A stretch of DNA of 64,000 nucleotides from an uncultured Gemmataceae bacterium. GTDB lineage: Bacteria > Planctomycetota > Planctomycetia > Gemmatales > Gemmataceae. Shown here piece after piece: positions 36,642-47,654 of the stretch. Where the stretch lies: contig CALDUY010000017.1 in the NCBI GenBank assembly GCA_937923405.1, forward strand, positions 152,899 to 216,898, read 5' to 3'. The translations under genes were made by a program, and so were the position numbers. Below the pieces are notes generated by a model. It made no database searches and was not told the origin of the DNA. It saw only the letters and a list, made by a program, of their open reading frames with translations. Numbering within the stretch: position 1 is the stretch's first letter; each line of letters starts with the position of its first letter.

Positions 36642-37343
36642 ATGGAGACTCTCGACATCGAACAACTGGCGGCTTACCTCTCGCGCGACGTACGCGAGGT
36701 GGGTAAGCTGGCCAATCGTGGCATCCTACCGGGGCGACGGGTCAACGGCGAATGGCGTTTTGCCCGCGCCGAAATCAATCACTGGCTGGAAGGCCGACTT
36801 CACGAATACACCGAATCGGAACTGGAGGCTTTGGAGTCGGCCCATCGTGTCGAAGTCGACGAGCCGCTCCTGGCTAATCTGCTCTGCGAAACGCGGGTGG
36901 CCGTTCCTCTGGGAGCGGCTACGCGCTCCAGTGTGTTGCGCGAGCTGGTCAAGCTAGCTAGCACGGCCTGGCAGGTCTACGACGAAGAGGCCGTACTCGA
37001 AGCCATCATTGCGCGTGAGGAAATGGGCAGCACGGCACTGGAGTGCGGGCTGGCTATCCCGCATGCACCGCGTCCCCTGGGAGATGGCGTCCTCGGCGAA
37101 CCGCTCGTCGCCTTTGGCAAAACCTCGCGGGCCCTGCCGTTCGGCGGACCGCGCGGCAGTCTGACCGATCTGTTCTTCCTCGTACTCAGCAAGGACGACC
37201 GCACCCATCTGCGCGTACTGGCTCGTTTGGTTCGGTTGGTGCGTCGAGAAGGCTTCGTCGCTCAGCTCCGCGCTGCTCAGACGCCGGCGGACGCCTACGA
37301 AATCATCGTCCAGGCCGAGTCGGAATTGCTCGGTAATAGCTAG
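36642..37343 (+). CDS. Excisionase-like HTH fused to PTS EIIA (PtsN-like) domain
   Basis: The 233-residue product has an N-terminal excisionase/MerR-like helix-turn-helix (ETLDIEQLAAYLSRDVREVGKL, with the wing PGRRVNGEWRFARAEIN) and a C-terminal EIIA(Ntr/fructose) domain from about residue 80. The phosphorylatable His is in LECGLAIPHAPRPL (about residue 144). PtsN-type proteins are regulatory phosphoacceptors that link sugar or nitrogen status to transport and gene expression. Fusion to a DNA-binding domain suggests direct transcriptional control, though the HTH may be a fold relic. No EI or HPr gene is nearby. Confidence 0.82.
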   Translation: METLDIEQLAAYLSRDVREVGKLANRGILPGRRVNGEWRFARAEINHWLEGRLHEYTESELEALESAHRVEVDEPLLANLLCETRVAVPLGAATRSSVLRELVKLASTAWQVYDEEAVLEAIIAREEMGSTALECGLAIPHAPRPLGDGVLGEPLVAFGKTSRALPFGGPRGSLTDLFFLVLSKDDRTHLRVLARLVRLVRREGFVAQLRAAQTPADAYEIIVQAESELLGNS

Positions 37344-37367
37344 TTTGTCGATCTTTTTAGTAGATAA

Positions 37368-37404
37368 AGGGTTCTTCCGGATTCGGACGAACCCTCGCTT
37401 TTTT
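37368..37404 (+). terminator. Rho-independent terminator after the PTS IIA gene
   Basis: A two-part stem (AGGGTTC at 37368-37374 with GAACCCT at 37389-37395, and inner TCCG/CGGA around a GATT loop) is followed by T6 at 37399-37404. Confidence 0.8.
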
Positions 37405-37435
37405 CTCCTTCCCGCCTCGCCGACCTCTTCGGCAC

Positions 37436-37444
37436 TGCTACAAT
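37436..37444 (+). promoter_or_regulatory. Candidate extended -10 promoter of the DUF1508-like gene
   Basis: TGCTACAAT is an extended -10 element (TGn TACAAT). A clear -35 box is absent, as is common for extended -10 promoters. Transcription would start near 37451, about 59 bases upstream of the ATG at 37510. Confidence 0.4.
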
Positions 37445-37509
37445 CACCTCGCCCATGATACCGTTCGCATGGGTGAGCCACCTACCCCTGGTTAAAGAGG
37501 TCTGTAGCG

Positions 37510-37857
37510 ATGCGAAAATTGGTCGCGTGTGCCCTGATGCTGGCACTGATGATCGGCTTCACCTCGATGAGCAGTTCACCACTGTTTGCCCAAGAAAAGA
37601 AGACCACCAAGAAAGACACTAAGAAAGACAAGCCGACTGAAACCGGCACCATCGAGATCACCGAAGGCAAGGATGGCAAATTCCGCTTCAACATCCGCAA
37701 TGCCGACGGCAAGTACCTCGGCGGCTCTGGTCTGGTGGGGTACAACTCGGAGAAAGAAGTGCGTGCGGCGATCGAGGAGATGAAGAATATCCTCGCCACA
37801 GCTGTCATCGTCAAAGGCAAGGCCAAGACCAAGGACTCGAAAGACAAAGATAAGTAA
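37510..37857 (+). CDS. Exported DUF1508 (YegP-like) protein
   Basis: The 115-residue product has a signal peptide (MLALMIGFTSMSSSPLFAQ), a Lys-rich segment and one DUF1508 repeat (KFRFNIRNADGKYLGGSGL followed by KEVRAAIEEMKN), ending in a Lys/Asp tail. DUF1508 is a small beta-alpha domain of unknown function found as tandem repeats in YegP. Export is unusual for the family but matches other planctomycete members. AGAGG precedes the ATG. Confidence 0.8.
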   Translation: MRKLVACALMLALMIGFTSMSSSPLFAQEKKTTKKDTKKDKPTETGTIEITEGKDGKFRFNIRNADGKYLGGSGLVGYNSEKEVRAAIEEMKNILATAVIVKGKAKTKDSKDKDK

Positions 37858-38057
37858 CGGTTGCTCGCCTAGCTTTCGGGGGACACTCCGCTCGCCGAGT
37901 CTGGCGAGTGGAGTGGTCTATATTTATCCTTTGGGCCACCACGAAGAGCCGGCATCAGATGTGGGGCGTGGCACCTCAACTCCGCAGCCTCTCGCTATAA
38001 AATGATCGAGACGAATTCTCTCCTATCGTCGCTCTGTTGTTGAAAAGGATATCCATC

Positions 38058-39215
38058 ATGCGATCCGCTGTCGTCGTCGAAGCTGTGCGTACTCCGATTG
38101 GTCGAGCACATCCTGAGAAGGGGATGTTTCGCGAGGTCCGTGCCGACGATCTCTCCGCCGATCTGATTCGCGGACTGCTCGATCGATCGGGAGTGTCCCC
38201 CGAGGCGATCGAGGATATTCACTGGGGCTGCGTCAAGCAGCAGGGCGAGCAGGGCTACAACATCGGACGCATGGCCGCGCTGATCGCCGGCTTACCTATC
38301 CAAGTTGGGGCCTGCACGGTAAATCGTTTGTGCGGGTCGAGTCTTCAAGCCATCCATCAGGCGGCGATGAGTATTGCCGCAGGTTGCGAGGACGTGCAGA
38401 TCGCTGGTGGCGTTGAGCACATGCACCATATCCCGATGGAGGCCGGCTTCGATCCCAGTCCACGCCTGCACTTCAAGCACAGTCCGGCGACGATGAACAT
38501 GGGCTTAACCGCCGAGAATCTCGCCCTGCGTTACAAGATCAGCCGCAAGGATCAGGATCAGTTCGCTTACGACAGCCACATGAAGGCGGCCAAGGCCACC
38601 GACTCGGGCGCGTTCGCCGCCGAGATCGTGCCCACCTGGGGCCGCGACGACGACGGTCGCAAGAAGCTGCTCACCGTCGATCAATGCATCCGTCGGGATA
38701 CGTCGCTGGAGGCATTAGCGGCACTCAAGCCGGCCTTCATGCCGGAGGGGGGTACGGTGACTGCGGGCAATTCCAGTCCGCTCAACGTCGGAGCGGCAGC
38801 GCTGCTCATCATGTCCGAGGAGCGGGCTAAGCAACTGGGCCTGACGCCGAAAGTACGCATTCGCAGTATGGCCGTAGCCGGCGTCGATCCGTCGGTCATG
38901 GGCATTGGTCCGGTGCCAGCAACGCATAAGGCTCTGGAACGCGCCAAGCTGACGCTGAACGACATCGATCTGATCGAACTGAACGAGGCATTTGCTGCCC
39001 AGGCATTGTCGGTCATTCGCGTGCTGAAGGCCAACCCGGAGAAGGTCAATGTCAACGGCGGAGCCATCGCCATCGGTCATCCGTTGGGGGCCAGCGGCGC
39101 TCGCATTGCCACGACGCTGATTCATGCTATGTTGGCCCGCAAGGCTCGCCTCGGCCTAGCAACGATGTGCATCGGTGCAGGGCAGGGCATTGCTACCATC
39201 TTCGAAGCGGTGTGA
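38058..39215 (+). CDS. Thiolase (acetyl-CoA acyltransferase)
   Basis: The 385-residue product has both thiolase cysteines and the catalytic His: CTVNRLCGSSLQAIH, GGAIAIGHPLGASGARI and TMCIGAGQGIATIFE. Family enzymes cleave 3-ketoacyl-CoA (FadA) or condense two acetyl-CoA. The substrate class cannot be decided from this sequence; no fadB partner is adjacent. The ATG at 38058 follows AAGGAT; an upstream in-frame TTG at 38037 is less likely. The next gene downstream, convergent, encodes acetyl-CoA synthetase. Confidence 0.92.
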   Translation: MRSAVVVEAVRTPIGRAHPEKGMFREVRADDLSADLIRGLLDRSGVSPEAIEDIHWGCVKQQGEQGYNIGRMAALIAGLPIQVGACTVNRLCGSSLQAIHQAAMSIAAGCEDVQIAGGVEHMHHIPMEAGFDPSPRLHFKHSPATMNMGLTAENLALRYKISRKDQDQFAYDSHMKAAKATDSGAFAAEIVPTWGRDDDGRKKLLTVDQCIRRDTSLEALAALKPAFMPEGGTVTAGNSSPLNVGAAALLIMSEERAKQLGLTPKVRIRSMAVAGVDPSVMGIGPVPATHKALERAKLTLNDIDLIELNEAFAAQALSVIRVLKANPEKVNVNGGAIAIGHPLGASGARIATTLIHAMLARKARLGLATMCIGAGQGIATIFEAV

Positions 39216-39231
39216 GGAATTACCACGGAGG

Positions 39232-39287
39232 ACTAACGCCCTCCGCTTGGAAAGCGAATCGCCTCGGTCCGAGCGGAGGGGGTTAGT
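39232..39287. repeat. Large inverted repeat after the thiolase gene
   Basis: Arms 39232-39247 (ACTAACGCCCTCCGCT) and 39272-39287 are complementary over 15 of 16 bases around a 24-base loop. It lies just upstream of two REP-like palindromes, between convergent 3' ends. No T-tract follows, so it may be a repetitive element rather than a terminator, or serve both roles. Confidence 0.6.
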
Positions 39288-39313
39288 GCGCGTTAGAAAA
39301 TGGTGTGGCGGAG

Positions 39314-39371
39314 CGCAGGCTAAAGCCTGCGACTACCGGGATTGGCAGGTAGCCGCAGGCTAAAGCCTGCG
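39314..39371. repeat. Two REP-like palindromes identical to those near 3.3 kb
   Basis: The 18-base palindrome CGCAGGCTAAAGCCTGCG occurs at 39314-39331 and 39354-39371, identical to the core at 3268-3285. The flanking GGTAGCC leader seen at 3.3 kb is present before the second copy. The rest of the gap to 39466 contains nothing I recognise. Confidence 0.75.
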
Positions 39372-39466
39372 AAAGCAAGTTTCCGCCTGCGAAGCAGCTG
39401 GATACCCCCTGCCGCTACACCAGTTCGCCCTCTACGGGGAAGTTAACCCCCTCTTCGCTCGGCAAC

Positions 39467-41422
<1,956 letters not shown>

Positions 41423-41610
41423 CGTCAGTGCTTCCAGTAAGTACGAGCGAGAAGTCATGTTCCTACCGATAAACCGGACCGGGGAAACGGTCAAGGAGAA
41501 AGCGATTGGCAACGGACCGACTTTCCTCTCTGCGAGGGGTTCTTTCGACGAAGACGAGCCAGCATGCCTATACAATAAGATCGGCCCCTCACTCTGGAGC
41601 GATAGTGCTG

Positions 41611-42222
41611 ATGTCTGAAACGAATGCGCGCCCTGCTAAGACGATTTTGCGCGAGAGTCCGGTCGATAAACCACGCATCGAGGCGGCGGTTCGAGAGATC
41701 CTGCTGGCCGTCGGGGAAGATCCCGATCGCGAAGGACTGCGCGAAACCCCGGCACGGGTGGCGCGAATGTATGCCGAGATGTTCGCCGGGCTGCATCTCG
41801 ATCCCGCTATTCATTTGAAGAAGACCTTCACCGAGAAGTACGACGAGATCGTACTGGTTCGCGACATCGCTTTTGCCAGTTTCTGCGAACATCATCTGTT
41901 GCCGTTTACTGGTAAGGCGCACATTGCCTATCTGCCAAAGGGAAAAATTGCCGGTCTGAGCAAGCTGGCTCGCATTGTCGAGGTACTCAGCCATCGCCCG
42001 CAGGTGCAGGAACGCCTGACCGAGGAGTTGGCGGATCTGCTAATGCGTGAATTGGAACCAAAAGGCGTTGGCATCATTGTCGAGGCGACGCACAGTTGTA
42101 TGACCATTCGAGGGGTGCGTAAACCGGGCAGTCTGTGTACGACTAGTGCGATGCGCGGCATCTTCCGAGAAAACCCCATGACGCGCGCGGAACTGATGTC
42201 GTTGATCTACGGTGGGCGTTGA
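41611..42222 (+). CDS. folE: GTP cyclohydrolase I
   Basis: The 203-residue enzyme makes 7,8-dihydroneopterin triphosphate, the first step to tetrahydrofolate or queuosine. The zinc and active-site residues are in [20 protein letters not shown], followed by SRLARIVEV-type helix ([20 protein letters not shown]) and the terminal [17 protein letters not shown]. The ATG at 41611 has GGAG 12 bases upstream; a GTG at 41605 is an alternative. It is followed after 3 bases by a membrane protein gene and stands divergent to acs. Confidence 0.95.
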   Translation: MSETNARPAKTILRESPVDKPRIEAAVREILLAVGEDPDREGLRETPARVARMYAEMFAGLHLDPAIHLKKTFTEKYDEIVLVRDIAFASFCEHHLLPFTGKAHIAYLPKGKIAGLSKLARIVEVLSHRPQVQERLTEELADLLMRELEPKGVGIIVEATHSCMTIRGVRKPGSLCTTSAMRGIFRENPMTRAELMSLIYGGR

Positions 42223-42225
42223 TTC

Positions 42226-42984
42226 ATGGTGGTGGCGTTCCTGCTGCGGTTGGCGTTGGGCTTGGCCGGCTGTCTGTTGTTGCTCTCGCCGGGACGGTCG
42301 GCTCATCCGACGGTGGGGCGTCCGGCTTGGGCCAACGCCAACTTCTTCCGCACACAACTACTTGTCGTCTTTGCTCTGAGTCTCGGGGCGTTGCTGTGGG
42401 TGTGGAACGACGCCAGTTCGGTGGCGCTGGCTAGTCTTGGTGTGGCGGCGGGCTGTGCTTGTCTGGGGTCGGTCAGTTGGTCGCTGGAGCGCTCCCCCGG
42501 CGCGGTGTTGTTGATTGTGTTGACGACAGCGGCGCTGGCCGGCACTACCTACCTACACGAACCCGATGGCTACGCATTGGCCGGCGGTCTGAGTTCGGCG
42601 CTGCTGTTGGGGGCGGCCACCAGTGCCATGCTCATGGGCCACAATTACTTGGTTGCCCCAAACATGTCGATGACGCCGCTCTATCGCTTGCTAGCGGCGC
42701 TGACAGCGGCACTGGTGTTGCGGCTGCTGCTGGATGGTTGGGCGTTGTGGCAGTGGACCGCCGACTATGGACTGGATAAGCTGAAAGAGGACGAACAACT
42801 GTGGTTGCCCGTGCGTTGGGTGGTGGGACTGGCGGCTCCAGCGGTGCTGTGCTGGATGGCCTGGCAGACCGCTCGCCTCCGCTCGACTCAGTCGGCCACG
42901 GGCATTCTCTACGTCGTGGTGATTTTCTGTTTTGTGGGCGAATTGACCGGTCAGTTGCTTCGCCCTGGTGGTTTGACCCTTTAA
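42226..42984 (+). CDS. Multi-helix membrane protein of unknown function
   Basis: The 252-residue product has about seven hydrophobic helices with almost no large soluble loop. The segment MLMGHNYLVAPNMSMTPLY, with a buried His and Asn, resembles the cores of polytopic transporters or heme/copper proteins, but I cannot assign a family. It starts 3 bases after folE, is followed by a zinc-ribbon membrane protein gene after 11 bases and then by the FAD/Fe-S oxidoreductase gene, so the four may form one operon. Confidence 0.65.
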   Translation: MVVAFLLRLALGLAGCLLLLSPGRSAHPTVGRPAWANANFFRTQLLVVFALSLGALLWVWNDASSVALASLGVAAGCACLGSVSWSLERSPGAVLLIVLTTAALAGTTYLHEPDGYALAGGLSSALLLGAATSAMLMGHNYLVAPNMSMTPLYRLLAALTAALVLRLLLDGWALWQWTADYGLDKLKEDEQLWLPVRWVVGLAAPAVLCWMAWQTARLRSTQSATGILYVVVIFCFVGELTGQLLRPGGLTL

Positions 42985-42995
42985 TCCGTGAGGAC

Positions 42996-43451
42996 ATGGT
43001 GCGACTGCGACTTCCCTGCCCGCTGTGCGAAACTCCTGCTCGGGCCCAAGCCGGAGCCAGGGAATGGCGCTGCCCGGCCTGCGATCATGTTGTCCCGTTG
43101 TTGCCCAGCAATGGGTCGACCTGTGCCGCCTGCGGTAATGGCGAACTATTCCGCAAGAAGGACTTCCCCCACGGGTTGGGCATGGCCGTGCTTGTCGGCG
43201 CGTTCCTCGCCTCGACCATCACCTACTGGCTGTATGCCAAGTGGCTGACTTGGACAATTCTGATCGGCTCGGCGGCGTTCGACGGCTTACTCTATCTCTG
43301 GGTCAAGGATGTCATCGTCTGTTATCGCTGCTTCGCCGAACATCGCGAGGTCGCTCAGCCGGAGCGCATTGCTCCCTTCGAGCTGACCATTCACGAACGC
43401 TACCGACAGGAACGATTGCGTCGGCAACAGTTGCAGAAGAGCGGGCAATGA
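42996..43451 (+). CDS. Zinc-ribbon membrane protein
   Basis: The 151-residue product carries three CxxC knuckles at the N-terminus (CPLCE, CPACD, CAACG) and two hydrophobic helices (MAVLVGAFLASTITYWLY and WTILIGSAAFDGLLYLWV), followed by a further C-Y-R-C pair and a basic C-terminus. This is a small zinc-binding membrane protein with no known function. GAGG precedes the ATG by only three bases. The next gene starts 3 bases downstream. Confidence 0.75.
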   Translation: MVRLRLPCPLCETPARAQAGAREWRCPACDHVVPLLPSNGSTCAACGNGELFRKKDFPHGLGMAVLVGAFLASTITYWLYAKWLTWTILIGSAAFDGLLYLWVKDVIVCYRCFAEHREVAQPERIAPFELTIHERYRQERLRRQQLQKSGQ

Positions 43452-43454
43452 CCT

Positions 43455-46388
43455 GTGGACGAAGCCCAGCGCAAACGGGTGCAGGACGATCTACAAGGGC
43501 TGCTTCGCGGGGAGCTGCTCTTCGACGAGTTGTCGCGTGTGCTTTATTCCACCGATGCCTCGCCGTTCGAGATCCGGCCGGCCGGCGTCGTCGTACCGCG
43601 CGACTTGGACGATCTCCGCGCTCTGGTGCGCTATGCCAGCGAGAATCACGTCCCGCTGGTGCCACGCGGCGGCGGAACCGGCACGACTGGAGCGGCCCTA
43701 GGCGGTGGACTGATCGTCGATCTGTCGGTTTGCTTTCGTCAGCCGCCGACCCTAGATGGCGAGATGCTCGATGTGGAGGTTGGCGTTTCCGTCCGTCAGC
43801 TGGAACAGTTCCTGCATGCTCACGGACGTCGCTTACCGCTCGATCCTGATCGTCGCGAGGGAACAGTCGGCGGACTGTTGGCCAGCAATCCTGCCGGCCC
43901 ACGGGCAGAACGGCTTGGAACCCTGCGAGACCGAGTGCGTCAGCTCGACGTAGTCCTCGATTCCGGCGAGGCGGTGACCGTGGGGCGTCTGTCCAACTGG
44001 CCGACCGTAGACGCTACGCCAGGACGACTGGACGATATCGTCGCCTCGACCCGCACTTTACTCCGCCAATACCAAGGGGTGTTACGCGGCACTCGGCGTG
44101 AGGTGCCACTGGATCACTGCGGCTATGCTCTTGGTGACGTACTCGAGGCCGGTACACTCGATCTGGGCCGACTGTTGATCGGCAGCGAAGGCACGCTAGC
44201 GCTGTTCACCCGAGCGCGGCTGCACACTTTGCCGCTGCCCGCGGGGCGAGCGATGTTGCTGGCTGGGTTTGCTCGTCTTGATGCGGCCTTGAAAGCAGCG
44301 CAGATCGCGGCGGACTCGCAACCAACCGCTTGTGATTTACTCGATCGACGCTTGCTGCGACTGGCTCGGGGTGAGCCGAGTCTGTGCGACCTGGTGCCCG
44401 AAGGAGCGGAAGCCGTCCTGCTGATTGAGGTGGAAGCCGATTCGCCAGAACTGGCCCGCCAACGAGCCGCACTGCTGGCCACTCGTTTGGGGCAACGGGA
44501 ACGGTTGGCCCTATTGACGCGGCTGTCGAACAGCGCCGACGAGGCTGAGCGATTCTGGCGATTGACTCAGTCCACCTTGCCCTGTCTCTCGACGTTGCGC
44601 GGCACAGCGCGTTCCCTGGTGTTGCTGGACGATGTGGCGGTGCCCGTGCCCCGCTTGCCGGAATACCTGCCTCGCTTGCAAGACCTTCTCCGTCGCCATG
44701 AGACAACCGCTTCGTTTCGAATCCACACGCTCAGCGGGCGGGTGGACATGCGTCCGTTCCTCAATCTGGACAATCCACGCGATATCGACCGCCTATGGAC
44801 GCTGGCCGACGAGGTGTACACACTGGTGCTGGAGATGGGAGGCACCATCAGCGCCAGCCGTGGAACCGGGCTGGCTCGCATGCCGTGGGTGGGCCGACAG
44901 GTCGGCCCACTGGTTCCCGTGCTGCGTGATTTAAAATCTATTTTCGATCCTCTTTATATCTTTAATCCGGGTAAGATCGTCGCCGGGCCGGATCTTCCGG
45001 TCACCTGGTCCTTACGCCGGCAAAGAGAAGGTGGCTCCCTGCAACCGTTGCGACAACCCAGCCGCGAACTGACCTGGGCGAGCAGTTCACCGGCTCAGGA
45101 GTCGTTAGCCTGCAACGGCTGTGGAGCCTGTCGCAGCGAATCGGCCCTGGAGCGGATGTGTCCGATCTTCCGCGCGACCCGACAGGAAGCGGCGACGCCC
45201 CGAGCCAAGGCCAACCTGATGCGCTTCTTGCTGGAGCCGGCCACCGATCCTTCGCAATTGCCCAGCGATGAGGTTCGCGCCGTGGCGGATCTGTGCGTCA
45301 ACTGCAAGATGTGCGCCCACGAGTGCCCCTCGCGGGTGAACATTCCCAAGCTGATGCTGGAAGCCAAAGCTGCCAACGTAGCTCGGCACGGTCTGGATCG
45401 CGGCGAATGGGTGCTGGCCCGGACCGAGAACTTCGCCGCGCTCGGCAGTGCTCTCGCTCCGCTAACCAATGCCTTGTTGACCAATCCGCTCGCCCGCTGG
45501 CTGCTCGATCGCTTCTTCGGCATCTCGCGACAACGTCGGCTGCCCCGTTTCGCCTTTCGTAGCTTCTTGCGTGAGGCCAAGCGGCGTGGCTGGACGCATA
45601 AGCCGCGCTCGGCGCGTCCTGCTGTGGCCTACTTTGTTGATGTTTTCGCCAACTATAACGATCCGCTATTAGCCCAATGTGTTGTTGAGGTACTGCATCA
45701 CAACGGCATCGAGGTTTACGTTCCTCCTGGGCAGGTGGGCTGTGGCATGGCTCCGCTGGCTTACGGCGATGTGGAAACCGCACGCGAACTGGCTCAGCAC
45801 AACCTGAGGCTGTTGTCCGAACTGGCTCGTGAGGGGTTTCCGATTCTCTGCTCGGAGCCTTCTGCGGCTCTGATGTTACGCCAGGATGCCGTCGATCTGC
45901 TCGGCGACCCTGACGCCGAGTTGGTCGCCGCTCAGGTCGTCGAGTTCACCGCCTATCTCTGGGATCTACACCAACAGGGATTGCTTAAGACGGATTTTCA
46001 ACCGCTCGAATTATCGATCGGTCATCACGTTCCCTGCCACGTCAAGGCTCTAGGCCGCCTGCCGATGGCTCCACAGTTGTTGTCCTTGATCCCTGGCGTG
46101 CGGGTTGGCATCATCGACGTCAGCTGTTCGGGCATGGCGGGCACCTTCGGCTTTCAGAGTGATCGCTACGACTTGTCCCTGGCCGCGGGCCGGCCGATGC
46201 TCGACGAGTTGCGCCGCCCTCGCTATCTGTTCGGTTCGACTGAGTGCAGTGCTTGCCGGCTACAGATGGAGGACGGAGCGTTAAAACGCACACTGCACCC
46301 GGCCCAGTATCTGGCGTTGGCCTACGGGTTGGTTCCTGCTGTGGAATCCTGGCTGCGCGAACCAGTCGGCGAATGGGTGCTACGATGA
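43455..46388 (+). CDS. FAD-linked oxidase / Fe-S oxidoreductase (YdiJ-like, GlcD-GlpC fusion)
   Basis: The 977-residue product combines an FAD-binding oxidase domain of GlcD type (about residues 35-500, FAD site VPRGGGTGTTGAALGGGL), two 4Fe-4S motifs (CNGCGACRSESALERMC with a following Pro, then CVNCKMCAHECP) and a C-terminal CCG domain of heterodisulfide-reductase/GlpC type (GCGMAPLAYG, CSGMAGTFG). This is the layout of YdiJ-like D-2-hydroxyacid dehydrogenases, which oxidise D-2-hydroxyglutarate or D-lactate and pass electrons to quinone. The start is a GTG at 43455. Substrate specificity is not readable. Confidence 0.9.
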   Translation: MDEAQRKRVQDDLQGLLRGELLFDELSRVLYSTDASPFEIRPAGVVVPRDLDDLRALVRYASENHVPLVPRGGGTGTTGAALGGGLIVDLSVCFRQPPTLDGEMLDVEVGVSVRQLEQFLHAHGRRLPLDPDRREGTVGGLLASNPAGPRAERLGTLRDRVRQLDVVLDSGEAVTVGRLSNWPTVDATPGRLDDIVASTRTLLRQYQGVLRGTRREVPLDHCGYALGDVLEAGTLDLGRLLIGSEGTLALFTRARLHTLPLPAGRAMLLAGFARLDAALKAAQIAADSQPTACDLLDRRLLRLARGEPSLCDLVPEGAEAVLLIEVEADSPELARQRAALLATRLGQRERLALLTRLSNSADEAERFWRLTQSTLPCLSTLRGTARSLVLLDDVAVPVPRLPEYLPRLQDLLRRHETTASFRIHTLSGRVDMRPFLNLDNPRDIDRLWTLADEVYTLVLEMGGTISASRGTGLARMPWVGRQVGPLVPVLRDLKSIFDPLYIFNPGKIVAGPDLPVTWSLRRQREGGSLQPLRQPSRELTWASSSPAQESLACNGCGACRSESALERMCPIFRATRQEAATPRAKANLMRFLLEPATDPSQLPSDEVRAVADLCVNCKMCAHECPSRVNIPKLMLEAKAANVARHGLDRGEWVLARTENFAALGSALAPLTNALLTNPLARWLLDRFFGISRQRRLPRFAFRSFLREAKRRGWTHKPRSARPAVAYFVDVFANYNDPLLAQCVVEVLHHNGIEVYVPPGQVGCGMAPLAYGDVETARELAQHNLRLLSELAREGFPILCSEPSAALMLRQDAVDLLGDPDAELVAAQVVEFTAYLWDLHQQGLLKTDFQPLELSIGHHVPCHVKALGRLPMAPQLLSLIPGVRVGIIDVSCSGMAGTFGFQSDRYDLSLAAGRPMLDELRRPRYLFGSTECSACRLQMEDGALKRTLHPAQYLALAYGLVPAVESWLREPVGEWVLR

Positions 46389-46486
46389 GAGACCCCGGTC
46401 AAACTGGTTGGCTCAGGCGAAAATCCTGGCACGGCCTGAAGCTGTGGCGACAGGGCCACCCGCCTCTGTTCTCTCCCCATTGAGGA

Positions 46487-47654
46487 TCACTTTACTACAG
46501 TACGGATCAGTGCTACCACTGCTCCCAGGGACACGGCGATCAACAGCACCAAGCGGAGAATTTTCCACCAACTCCACGGACGTTCGCCGACAACCTGTCC
46601 CGTCTGACCGTTAATCAGGATCTGATACAGATTGTCTCGATAGCGATATGCGGCAATCCAAATCGGCAGCAGAATATGTTTGAAGGTCGTTCCAACATAG
46701 TGCGTTTCGACTTGATGCACACGTTGATGATCTCCGCCAATGTTTTGTCGACAGAGTTCGCGAACGTATCCTTCCATAAAGGCACGAGCTTCGGCATTAG
46801 CTTCTTCGAGTGGGATGGCATATCGTTCGGTCAAGAAACCAGCAAGGAATTCTGGGCGGAAACCTTCCAGGTGCGAGAGCTGCCAATCGTTGATCGCGCT
46901 CAGAAGATGTTCTGGCAGTGATTTTGTTGCACGGATCAGCACATCATCGAAGAAGTGATCGATCTCCCCAGCGACGCTGGTCCAGCGGATCCGCGTTTCA
47001 CTACGAGTTCGCACAACGTAGTTGCCCTGAGCGTCGCGATCCGTGTACTCGACTTGCACGGTATAGTTATTGCCACGCTCGCCGCTGTACCACGAATAGG
47101 TCATCGCGTCGAACGTCCAATAGGGCACATACACGCCAGAGAGTTGCCCCAGATAAGCCAACTTTGTCAGTCCACTGGGGGGCGAACCAGAGCGAGCGTA
47201 GCCAACTCTCGAACTTGTGGATCGCCTCCCGATACGGAACGGCAAAGGGCAGAATGGATTCTGGGTCGATCATCTCTTTGGCGGCTTCAGGAGCGTGCTC
47301 CAAATGCGACCGACAAAAGGGACAATTTTCCGTGACGACCTTGTCTTCCAGCAGCACGATGGCTCCGCATCCAGGGCAGCGGACTTCCGAACCGCGACCG
47401 GCAATAAGGGTCTGAACCTTGGGCCCTTTTCGCAAATAGCTTTTCAAATCCAGTTCGTTTCCGGCTGCTCCTTTTTCGATTGCTTGGACGTGATGGCAGT
47501 ACGGACAGCGGAGTTGACGGTTGGCCGGATCGAAATCGAGTCGTGCTCCACACTGTTCGCAGGGAAACTTGCGTTCTAGAGGCGGCGCTTTGGTGACCAC
47601 GGGAGGGTTAACGATCGGCTCACCTTCCAACGGCGAGGGCAATTCATCGGACAT
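46487..47654 (-). pseudogene. Double zinc-ribbon membrane protein interrupted by a frameshift
   Basis: Two overlapping reverse frames together form one protein. The first (47654 to 47067) has two zinc ribbons (CEQCGARLDF...CPYC and CPGCGAIVLL...CPFC) and reads into KFESWLRSLWFAPQ. The second frame resumes as PSGLTKLAYLGQLSGVYVPY, then a beta-rich body and a C-terminal membrane helix (ILRLVLLIAVSLGAVVALI). Removing one base from the G6 run at 47177-47182 joins WLRSLWFAP to SGLTKLAY in a single frame of about 388 residues. It may be an assembly error, a true pseudogene or, less likely, programmed slippage. Function is unknown. Confidence 0.8.

Noticed and set aside
46385..46483. Short ORF overlapping the end of the YdiJ-like gene (ATGA)
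   Set aside because: It has about 32 codons, ends between convergent genes and shows no recognisable sequence.
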